Of a stretch of 5,559 bases of DNA, positions 1 through 5,559 are shown in pieces. Both the position numbers and the translations under genes were made by a program. Where the stretch lies: contig CALBND010000003.1 in the NCBI GenBank assembly GCA_937896305.1, forward strand, positions 1-5,559. The letters run 5' to 3'. Source of the DNA: an uncultured Actinomycetes bacterium. GTDB lineage: Bacteria > Actinomycetota > Actinomycetes > S36-B12 > UBA5976. Below the pieces are notes generated by a model. That model did no database searches. It worked only from the letters and a program-made list of their open reading frames with translations, and was not told where the DNA came from. Position 1 is the stretch's first letter, and the number at the start of each line of letters is the position of its first letter.

Positions 1-1
1 A

Positions 2-1126
2 GCTCTTTTACTGATTTTTGGTCGTTGGGTTTTTTGGCCAAGGATCCCACATTTTGATTCAAAAGACGAAAAACTTTCTGGGCTTTGGTCTAGGGTTGCA
101 AAAACTGTTGGCAATAGTCCAAAGCGAACTGGAATTATTACTGGAGTTATTTTACTTATTCTTGCTGCGTATGCCACTCAATTAAATGCAAATGGTATCT
201 CTCAAACTGAAACTTTTGTTGGTAAACCAGATTCTGTGGTTGGTCAAGAAGTTTTGGCAGAACATTTCCCAGCCGGGGAAGGTAATCCTTCACTCATAGT
301 TGGACCAGCAGATAAAACATTAGAAATGCTTAAAGTTATTACCACCACCGAAGGGGTGGGGGAAGCCTTTGCAATTCCTGATCAACCTGCCATGCCTGGA
401 GCAGCACCAGGTGAACCAAAAGTAATTAATGGACTCGTTGCTATTTCAGCGACTTTGAAAGACGCTGCTGATTCAGCAGAAGCAAAAGCTACGGTTGAAA
501 GATTGAGAACAAATCTAGATTCCATAAGCACAGATGCTTTAGTTGGTGGATTCACTGCTGTTAATGAAGACATCAGCGTAGCTAATGCCAGGGATAACAA
601 AATAATTATTCCAACAGTTTTAATAATTATTTTCTTTATTTTGGCATTGTTGTTGCGAAGTTTTGTTGCCCCGTTGATGTTGATTTTAACCGTGGTGCTT
701 TCCTTTGCGGCAACTTTAGGTGCAAGTCAATTTGTCTTCGACAAAATATTTGGCTTTCCTGGTGCAGATACCTCATTCCCACTTTTTGCGTTTGTATTCC
801 TAGTGGCACTTGGTATTGATTACAACATCTTCTTAATGACAAGAGTTAGAGAAGAAAGTAAAAAACTTGGGACTAAAGCGGGAACATTGAAAGCATTAAC
901 GGTTACTGGTGGAGTTATTACTTCAGCAGGGGTAGTGTTAGCTGCTACTTTTGCAGTACTTGGAGTTCTGCCACTTGTGTTCTTAGCTGAATTAGGTTTC
1001 GCAGTCGCATTTGGTGTTTTATTAGATACCATCGTGGTTCGATCACTCTTGGTTCCATCTTTAACGCTGCAAATAGGTAAAAAAGTTTGGTGGCCAAGCA
1101 AGTTAGCAAAAAGCGGTAAAAACTAA
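2..1126 (+). CDS. MMPL/RND-family membrane transporter, C-terminal half (5' end outside window)
   Basis: This is the second half of an MMPL-type (RND superfamily) transporter, a cytoplasmic-membrane protein that in actinobacteria exports lipids or other hydrophobic compounds using the proton gradient. The substrate cannot be read from the sequence. The frame is open from base 2, so the GTG at 236 is an internal Val codon and not the start; 374 residues are visible. In visible-residue numbering there is a membrane helix at about 44-61, an extracytoplasmic loop at about 62-200, then helices at about 201-219, 224-243, 260-278, 304-324 and 328-348. The family signature GIDYNIFLMTRVREE starts at residue 271; its Asp-Tyr pair corresponds to the proton-relay position known in MmpL proteins. 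The first residues (LIFGRWVFWPRIP) resemble the protein's own C-terminus (LQIGKKVWWPSKL), as expected for the two-fold RND repeat, so the window opens at the boundary between the halves. The family usually has about 700 or more residues. The stop TAA overlaps the converging peptidase gene. Confidence 0.93.
   Translation, partial: ALLLIFGRWVFWPRIPHFDSKDEKLSGLWSRVAKTVGNSPKRTGIITGVILLILAAYATQLNANGISQTETFVGKPDSVVGQEVLAEHFPAGEGNPSLIVGPADKTLEMLKVITTTEGVGEAFAIPDQPAMPGAAPGEPKVINGLVAISATLKDAADSAEAKATVERLRTNLDSISTDALVGGFTAVNEDISVANARDNKIIIPTVLIIIFFILALLLRSFVAPLMLILTVVLSFAATLGASQFVFDKIFGFPGADTSFPLFAFVFLVALGIDYNIFLMTRVREESKKLGTKAGTLKALTVTGGVITSAGVVLAATFAVLGVLPLVFLAELGFAVAFGVLLDTIVVRSLLVPSLTLQIGKKVWWPSKLAKSGKN
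1079..1097 (-). terminator. Weak candidate terminator for the - strand operon
   Basis: Read on the - strand, a short hairpin TTGG-CCA-CCAA (1097-1087) is followed by AC and six T (1084-1079). It lies 26 nt past the peptidase stop codon, within the 3' coding end of the MMPL gene. The stem is only 4 bp with a 3-nt loop (one more G-C pair is possible across a mismatch), so it may be chance in AT-rich sequence. It is listed because the operon must end somewhere near here and nothing better is visible nearby. Confidence 0.25.
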
Positions 1127-1848
1127 ATAATTCCAACGGCGAGACGGGTCTCAACCACCTCGCCGTTATTTTTTTCAATGCGGTAACAAGCTGGATTTTT
1201 ATCAGCTTTATCAGTTACATCGCTTAGGATTTCAATAGGATTTTCATTTTCAAAAACAATTCCTGTGTGATCATCTGAAGCATAAGCTATTTCAAATGTT
1301 TGATCACTGACCAAAGAGTGAAGCAATGGTGGTCTTTGTTCCTCGGAATCGTAATGAACTCCATTTGCGTATGGCAAGAAGGCTAAAGCGTTATTTACTG
1401 GTTTTAATTCTGGACCAAATGAATCAGTAGTTCCGCCCTTAAACCAACAAATAGAACCAGCACTTACTCCTGATAAAACAGTTCCTTGTTCCCAAGCATT
1501 TTTTAAAACCTGGTCGACTTTGTGTAATTTCCAAACTGCCAAAAGGTTAGCAACTGATCCGCCACCTACCCAAATTAAATCACTAGACAGAATTCGCTCT
1601 TCGATATCTGCATTTGGTTGAGGAAATAGAGCTAAGTGTGTTACGTCAACATTTAGATCCTTCATAGCTTCATATGAACGGGTTATGTATGAAGCGTCAT
1701 CACCAGTTGCAGTCATAATGAAACAAACTTTTGGTCGATCTTTTTTTGTTAATTCCAAAGATTTTTTGAATGTGGCTCCAGGTTGCATAACACCCCAACG
1801 TTTTGTGGCCACAAATCCACCAGAAGTTGCAACTATGTATTTATTCAC
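1123..1848 (-). CDS. Peptidase E-like protein, peptidase family S51
   Basis: This 241-residue protein matches the S51 peptidase family (dipeptidase E / cyanophycinase fold), cytoplasmic serine peptidases. Characterised PepE members cleave dipeptides with N-terminal aspartate. The expected nucleophile is Ser129 in the elbow GVSAGSICWF (127-136), preceded by the glycine-rich strand-turn LIWVGGGSVANLLAVW (91-106) that builds the active site. His165 in GVHYDSEEQR is the likely catalytic histidine, by position. The N-terminus IVATSGG (5-11) is also typical. The SAGSICWF variant resembles the Gram-positive YgaJ/Lmo0363-like branch more than E. coli PepE, so Asp-X specificity is not assured. The start is GTG at 1848, overlapping the upstream oxidoreductase stop as GTGA; the next in-frame Met (residue 21) would remove the conserved N-terminal strand. 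Upstream AAGG lies about 13 nt away, too far for a good ribosome site, so coupled translation is likely. The stop TAG overlaps the MMPL stop, and the last codons form the MMPL terminator. Confidence 0.88.
   Translation of the reverse strand: MNKYIVATSGGFVATKRWGVMQPGATFKKSLELTKKDRPKVCFIMTATGDDASYITRSYEAMKDLNVDVTHLALFPQPNADIEERILSSDLIWVGGGSVANLLAVWKLHKVDQVLKNAWEQGTVLSGVSAGSICWFKGGTTDSFGPELKPVNNALAFLPYANGVHYDSEEQRPPLLHSLVSDQTFEIAYASDDHTGIVFENENPIEILSDVTDKADKNPACYRIEKNNGEVVETRLAVGII
1135..1175 (+). terminator. Intrinsic terminator of the MMPL gene, inside the opposing peptidase gene
   Basis: A perfect 9-bp inverted repeat, AACGGCGAG (1135-1143) and CTCGCCGTT (1159-1167), encloses a 15-nt loop in which GGT/ACC (1147-1149 / 1154-1156) could pair further. 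It is followed on the + strand by A and seven T (1169-1175). It begins 9 nt after the MMPL stop codon. On the - strand the stem is followed by GGAATTATTTAG rather than a T run, so it should work mainly for + strand transcription. The whole element is also coding sequence for roughly the last 18 residues of the peptidase E-like protein. Confidence 0.88.
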
Positions 1849-3089
1849 GCGTCTAAACTTACCTTAACAACTGTTGCCGTATTGCGACCACTTAACAATG
1901 CTCCTTGGATAGATGAAGTGGCACGATGGTCACCTGCAACAAACAAATTTTCACTGAGTTGATTTGAATTGCTAGTGGTAAACGGTGCAAGCATCTGGGG
2001 TAGAGCGTTTGTAATTTCATATTTATTTATTAGTTTAAATGATTCAGTGTTTATCCCATAAAGAAAAGAAAGATGCTTAAGAACGTCAGAAACACTGGTT
2101 TTAGTTTTATCTTCAATGGCTGAAGTAGATACTAATACTTTTCCCTCAGGCGCATAAGATTTCGCTGCATTTGAAATTACTACCGCATTTACTAATGGTC
2201 CAGAATTAGTAGCATCAACAAAAAGAATTGGTTTACTTTTTGCAACAGTCGCAATTTCCTTGTTGCCTTCAAAGTACCAAGTAGTAACAGAGTTCTCTTT
2301 CTTAATTGGTAAATCTATCCATTTTTTAGTAATCGAATAATCAGTGGCAATAACGACTTTTTTCGCTTCAAAAACTTGTGTATCCGTGTAGATTGTATTG
2401 TTTTCAATTTTCAAAACTTCTGAGTTAAAATGAAAGTTTTCTTTATCAATTTGACTTGCAATCTGCAAAGGTATTTGTTGCATGCCTGCACTTGGAACAC
2501 TTGGGGTTCCTTTAAAAAAAGTCTTGATTACTATATCCATAAACTTTCTTGAGGTTACTAATTCTGATTCCAGAAACACTCCTGCTAGAAACGGACGAAA
2601 TAGTTCCTCATATAAAGAGTTTTTGACTCCAGCATCATTTAGTGCTTGCTTTGCAGAAATATCTTTGCTAATTGCTATTTGAGCATCAGATTGAATTAGG
2701 TAGGTAAGGAAATATTTTAATAAAGCCAAATGACTAATTGGATTTCCTGGAAAATCTTTTATAGTTTTAAATATAGAAGAGAAATTTGATTTGGGATCTT
2801 CAATAAGTCTTAATCTTTTTCCATCTCTAATGGCTATACCACGAGTAAATTTTTGTAAATCCAATTCCTCATAATTCAGTAATTTCATACCTTCAGAGTA
2901 TGAGGGGTTATAAAGTTGAAATCCACGATCTAGGGTGAAACCATCAATGACATCTGTCTTTATCCGACCGCCCACAGAATCAGATTTTTCAATTATCTGA
3001 AAGTCTATTTTATTTTTTTGCAATTCTCTGGCGCAAGCTAAACCAGCTAAGCCAGCACCAATTATTGCAACACTAGTTTTTATTGTCAT
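1845..3089 (-). CDS. FAD-dependent oxidoreductase, amine oxidase / phytoene desaturase-like superfamily
   Basis: This 414-residue flavoprotein belongs to the amine oxidase / protoporphyrinogen oxidase / phytoene desaturase-like superfamily. The N-terminal Rossmann fold carries VAIIGAGLAGLACARELQ (7-24) with GxGxxG at 11-16, an acidic residue Glu34 at the end of strand 2 (QIIEK) that should bind the adenosine ribose, and the VGGRI motif (39-43) diagnostic of this superfamily. A second FAD-contact segment follows (FNSEVLKIENN, about 221-231; KKVVIATD, 243-250). The C-terminus has the expected FAD-closing motif NLFVAGDHRATSSIQGALLS (381-400). Length is normal for a soluble member and no obvious signal peptide is seen. 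Substrate is unknown; oxidation of an amine, a porphyrinogen or an isoprenoid are all possible. The start ATG shares its A with the stop of the upstream epimerase (TAATG) and has no Shine-Dalgarno sequence. Spot counts suggest the gene is AT-richer than the E2 gene, with several 60-base stretches at 22-32% G+C. Confidence 0.9.
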   Translation of the reverse strand: MTIKTSVAIIGAGLAGLACARELQKNKIDFQIIEKSDSVGGRIKTDVIDGFTLDRGFQLYNPSYSEGMKLLNYEELDLQKFTRGIAIRDGKRLRLIEDPKSNFSSIFKTIKDFPGNPISHLALLKYFLTYLIQSDAQIAISKDISAKQALNDAGVKNSLYEELFRPFLAGVFLESELVTSRKFMDIVIKTFFKGTPSVPSAGMQQIPLQIASQIDKENFHFNSEVLKIENNTIYTDTQVFEAKKVVIATDYSITKKWIDLPIKKENSVTTWYFEGNKEIATVAKSKPILFVDATNSGPLVNAVVISNAAKSYAPEGKVLVSTSAIEDKTKTSVSDVLKHLSFLYGINTESFKLINKYEITNALPQMLAPFTTSNSNQLSENLFVAGDHRATSSIQGALLSGRNTATVVKVSLDA

Positions 3090-3982
3090 TAATATTTAAT
3101 TGCAGAAATCAAAGTCTTTAAAATGTCTGGATTATTGAAGACAAATCCTGAGGCACTTAATTTAGAGGGAAGCACCCTATTTGAACCAAGAGCTTCGATT
3201 GAAAATTCTCCAAATGCAATTTTTAAGGCTATGGCTGGAACTCTCATAAGTGCTGGTCTGTTCAAAACACTTGCAAAAGCTTTTGTGAATTCTTTATTTG
3301 TAACAGGGTTAGGGGTAGTTAAGTTGACTCCGTTAGTTAGCCTGACATCGTCAATCAAATGGAATAAAGCTCTAACTTCATCTTCTAGTGAGATATAAGA
3401 CATGTATTGTTTTCCGTTACCTAATTGGCCACCAATACCTAATTTGAAAAAGGGAATAAGTTTCTTCAAAAGTCCACCACGTTTACTCATAACCAAACCA
3501 GAACGGGGATGAACAACTCTTATCCCGTTATCCCGCACTTTTTGTGCAGCATATTCCCAATTAAAAACTACATCTGCTAAAAATCCTTCACCTAAACCTG
3601 TGTTTTCATCAACTGCTTGATCTCCGGTGTCACCATAAAATCCCATGGCTGAAGCTGAAACAAAAACTGAAGGGGGATTATTAATACTTGTGATGGCATT
3701 GGCCAGAGTTTGAGTTGACTTGACTCGGCTATCTAAGATTTCTTTTTTATATTTTTTAGTCCAACGATGATCTCCCACACCGGCTGCTGCTAAATGCACT
3801 ACAGCACCAGTTTTTTGTAAAACTGAAGCATCCATAGTGCCTTTAATCGGATCCCATTGGGACTCATCCGGGGATTGTGGTGCGCGTCTTACTAGTTTAA
3901 TAACTTCGTGATTATTTTTTAAAGCTTCTCTTACAAAGGCAGAGCCAATCAAACCTGAACTACCCGATACTACGATTTTCAT
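3089..3982 (-). CDS. TIGR01777-family NAD(P)-binding epimerase-like protein (YfcH type, DUF1731 C-terminus)
   Basis: This 297-residue protein is an extended short-chain dehydrogenase/epimerase homologue of the TIGR01777 family (E. coli YfcH). Some databases call it a 'SulA cell division inhibitor', which is a misleading label. The nucleotide-binding glycine motif GSSGLIG is at 7-13. It is followed by VRR (31-33), the family's WDP element (43-45), VHLAAAGVGDHRW (62-74), then SASAMGFYGD (109-118) and HPRSGLVMSKRGG (158-170). The usual SDR YxxxK pair is not evident (the tyrosine sits in FYGD), which is normal for this family and leaves catalysis uncertain. About 247-294, from RVPAIALKIAFGE onward, fits the DUF1731 tail with the typical LPSKLSASGFVF near the end. 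Start ATG at 3982 lies 6 nt after the E2 stop with no visible Shine-Dalgarno. In M. tuberculosis the homologue (Rv2216) also follows the E2 gene dlaT, so the pairing is conserved; a link to lipoate or 2-oxoacid dehydrogenase function is inference. Confidence 0.92.
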   Translation of the reverse strand: MKIVVSGSSGLIGSAFVREALKNNHEVIKLVRRAPQSPDESQWDPIKGTMDASVLQKTGAVVHLAAAGVGDHRWTKKYKKEILDSRVKSTQTLANAITSINNPPSVFVSASAMGFYGDTGDQAVDENTGLGEGFLADVVFNWEYAAQKVRDNGIRVVHPRSGLVMSKRGGLLKKLIPFFKLGIGGQLGNGKQYMSYISLEDEVRALFHLIDDVRLTNGVNLTTPNPVTNKEFTKAFASVLNRPALMRVPAIALKIAFGEFSIEALGSNRVLPSKLSASGFVFNNPDILKTLISAIKY

Positions 3983-3988
3983 TAGAAG

Positions 3989-5559
3989 TTAATTTAAACC
4001 AAGTTCAGCTTCAAAATTAGCTTCTTCTAATCTCAACTTCATAGCTGATAAGAATCTTGCTGCATCAGCACCATCTACTAATCGGTGATCATAAGTCAAA
4101 GCTAGATAAACCATTTGGCGAATCGCAATTTGATCAGAACCATCTTCACCGGTGACAACAATTGGTCTTTTCACAACCGCACCAGTTCCAAGAATTCCTA
4201 CTTGTGGTTGATTAATAATTGGGGTATCAAATAAAGCTCCACGACTGCCAGTGTTAGTCAAAGTGAAAGTACCTCCACTTAATTCATCTGGAGTTACTTT
4301 GTTGTCTCTGGTTCGAAGTGCTACATCTTGAATTTTTCTGGCTAAGCCGGCAATCGAAAGATCTCCAGCATCTCTAATAACTGGAACAAGTAGTCCTCTT
4401 TCGGTATCAACAGCTACAGCTAAATGCTCTGCATCGTGATAGGTGGCTTGTGTGGCATCAGCAGAAATCGTGGCATTCAAAACAGGATATTGTTTCAAAG
4501 TTTCGATAGTTGCTTTGGCAAAAAATGGAAGGAAAGAAAGTTTTACGCCTTCTCTAGCAGCAAAATCATTTTTTACTTTATTTCTTAAAGCAGCAATTTT
4601 TGTTACATCTACTTCAACCACACTCGTTAATTGTGCAGAGATGTGAAGTGATTCAACCATTCTTTCAGCAATAACTCTTCTTAATCTGGATGTTTGCTCC
4701 ACGCGACCACGAAGTTCACTAGTTTGGGCAGGGGCACTTTGTGCAGGTTTTGCCGGTGCAGGGCTTGAGGCAACTGGAGCTGCAGGAGTTGGTGCAGGTT
4801 GAACTTTTGCAACTGGGTCAGCAAAGGTATTTGCCACACTTGTTCCAGAACTAAAAGCCATCACGTCTTGTTTTCTAATTCTTCCACCAATACCTGTTCC
4901 AGAAATTGTTGAAAGATCAACACCTTTTTCACGAGCAAGTTGTCTAACTAATGGAGTTACGTAAGCATCGCTGGAATTGTTACTTGCAGGTGTGGCAAAA
5001 ACACTTGGCGCAGGTGCACTTGGAGTAGCAACAGGTGCTGGTGTTGTGACAACAGGAGTTGGGGCAACAGGTGCTGGAGTAATTGTTGGAGCTGAGTTAG
5101 AAGTTGAAATGGTTGCAATTACTGCACCAACTAAGGCAACTTCATCTTGTGCAACTTTAATTTCTGAAACGAATCCGGCAACCGGGGAAGGAATTTCGGT
5201 ATCAACTTTATCTGTTGATATTTCAACAATTGCTTCATCAATTGCAACTGCATCGCCCACATTTTTTAACCAACGAGTAATAGTTCCTTCAGAAACCGAT
5301 TCACCTAATTGAGGTAAAATTACATTCACAGTTGAACCACTTGTGGCTGTTGCCACAGGTGCAACTGGTGTGGGGGTTGCGGCAACAGGTGCTGCAGGTT
5401 TTGGTGTTTCAACAACTGGAGCAGCAACAACTGGTGCAGGTGCAGCAGGTGTACTGGAATTTGATTCACCAACGATAGCTAGAACTCCACCAACTAATAC
5501 CACAGCATCTTGTTCAGCTTTAATTTCTAAAATTACACCAGCAACAGGAGATGGAATTT
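3989..5559 (-). CDS. sucB: 2-oxoacid dehydrogenase E2 (dihydrolipoamide acyl/succinyltransferase), N-terminus outside window
   Basis: This is the E2 core enzyme that moves acyl groups from a swinging lipoyl arm to CoA in the 2-oxoglutarate (or pyruvate/branched-chain) dehydrogenase complex. The frame stays open to the right edge, so the GTG at 5503 is internal; 522 residues are visible. In order: the last third of a first lipoyl domain (1-31, starting IPSPVAGVILEIKAEQD); a Pro/Ala linker (32-75); a complete second lipoyl domain (about 76-151) with the lipoylated Lys117 in STDKVDTE (codon 5209-5207); a linker (about 152-193); the E3/E1-binding domain (about 197-234, YVTPLVRQLAREKGVDL...GTGIGGRIRKQDV); a third linker; and the acyltransferase domain (about 281-522) ending with the active-site signature DHRLVDGAD (His491, Asp495). 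Two lipoyl domains and this layout fit actinobacterial SucB/DlaT. Substrate choice between succinyl- and acetyltransfer is not proven. It is the first visible gene of the - strand operon. Confidence 0.95.
   Translation of the reverse strand, partial: IPSPVAGVILEIKAEQDAVVLVGGVLAIVGESNSSTPAAPAPVVAAPVVETPKPAAPVAATPTPVAPVATATSGSTVNVILPQLGESVSEGTITRWLKNVGDAVAIDEAIVEISTDKVDTEIPSPVAGFVSEIKVAQDEVALVGAVIATISTSNSAPTITPAPVAPTPVVTTPAPVATPSAPAPSVFATPASNNSSDAYVTPLVRQLAREKGVDLSTISGTGIGGRIRKQDVMAFSSGTSVANTFADPVAKVQPAPTPAAPVASSPAPAKPAQSAPAQTSELRGRVEQTSRLRRVIAERMVESLHISAQLTSVVEVDVTKIAALRNKVKNDFAAREGVKLSFLPFFAKATIETLKQYPVLNATISADATQATYHDAEHLAVAVDTERGLLVPVIRDAGDLSIAGLARKIQDVALRTRDNKVTPDELSGGTFTLTNTGSRGALFDTPIINQPQVGILGTGAVVKRPIVVTGEDGSDQIAIRQMVYLALTYDHRLVDGADAARFLSAMKLRLEEANFEAELGLN
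5028..5394. repeat. Recurrent 13-mer in the E2 linker codons
   Basis: The + strand 13-mer GCAACAGGTGCTG occurs exactly at 5028-5040, 5064-5076 and 5382-5394, in the same reading frame each time. On the coding strand it specifies Ala-Pro-Val-Ala within the flexible linkers on both sides of the second lipoyl domain. Many near copies (variants of GGTGCAGG and CAACTGG) surround them. This is low-complexity coding sequence of mobile linkers, not a separate element. Confidence 0.7.

Noticed and set aside
236..238. GTG as a possible start of the MMPL gene
   Set aside because: The same frame is open back to base 2 and encodes a proper membrane helix and loop, so this is an internal Val codon in a gene cut by the window edge.
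820..1178. Open frames on the - strand opposite the MMPL C-terminus
   Set aside because: They overlap highly conserved MMPL helices and the peptidase 3' end in other frames and have no recognisable domain; these are shadows of the real genes.
3123..3398. A 91-codon + strand open frame opposite the epimerase C-terminus
   Set aside because: It is fully antisense to the conserved DUF1731 region and has no recognisable domain.
4977..5312. A 111-codon open frame on the + strand, rich in Ala, Gly, Val and Thr
   Set aside because: It is antisense to the E2 linker and second lipoyl domain. Its composition is the mirror of the Ala/Pro/Thr codons, and it has no family resemblance, while the - strand frame is an unmistakable E2.
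4741..5460. Repeated GGTGCAGG / CAACAGGTG units that might suggest a CRISPR array or regulatory repeats
   Set aside because: Spacing is irregular, copies are degenerate, and all lie in frame in Ala/Pro/Val linker codons of the E2; this is low-complexity coding sequence.
5501..5503. GTG as a possible start of the E2 gene
   Set aside because: The frame continues to the right edge with clear lipoyl-domain sequence (IPSPVAGVILEIK), so the start lies outside the window.

Overview
The window is gene-dense and moderately AT-rich (about 40% G+C by spot counts), with no real intergenic space. The gene families point to a small-genome actinobacterium. These are an actinobacterial-type MMPL transporter, a two-lipoyl-domain 2-oxoacid dehydrogenase E2 (SucB/DlaT type) and a TIGR01777 epimerase directly behind the E2. 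The last pairing matches the known Mycobacterium order dlaT-epimerase (Rv2215-Rv2216). Low G+C and tight packing would fit a streamlined planktonic lineage such as the freshwater acI group (Nanopelagicales), but that placement is inference; no rRNA or marker gene is present to settle it.

Layout. Positions 2-1126 (+) carry the second half of an MMPL/RND-type membrane transporter whose 5' end lies outside the window. From the right edge to 1123 (-) runs a gene string reading sucB-like E2 (3989-5559, 5' end cut off) -> TIGR01777 epimerase (3089-3982) -> FAD-dependent oxidoreductase (1845-3089) -> S51 peptidase E-like protein (1123-1848). The junctions are 6 nt apart, 1 nt overlapping (TAATG) and 4 nt overlapping (GTGA), so this is very probably one polycistronic operon with translational coupling. 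Its promoter would lie to the right of the window.

The operon and the transporter gene converge and overlap by 4 bp at their stop codons. A strong intrinsic terminator for the + strand gene sits inside the 3' coding end of the peptidase gene. A much weaker candidate for the - strand operon sits inside the 3' end of the transporter gene.

Functionally, the E2 is core carbon metabolism (TCA cycle / 2-oxoacid oxidation). The three downstream genes have clear families but no firm substrates. I see no mobile element, CRISPR, tRNA, rRNA or defence locus. The points most worth following are the unusual operon composition (oxidoreductase and peptidase where lipB-lipA stand in Mycobacterium) and the terminator embedded in the opposing gene.
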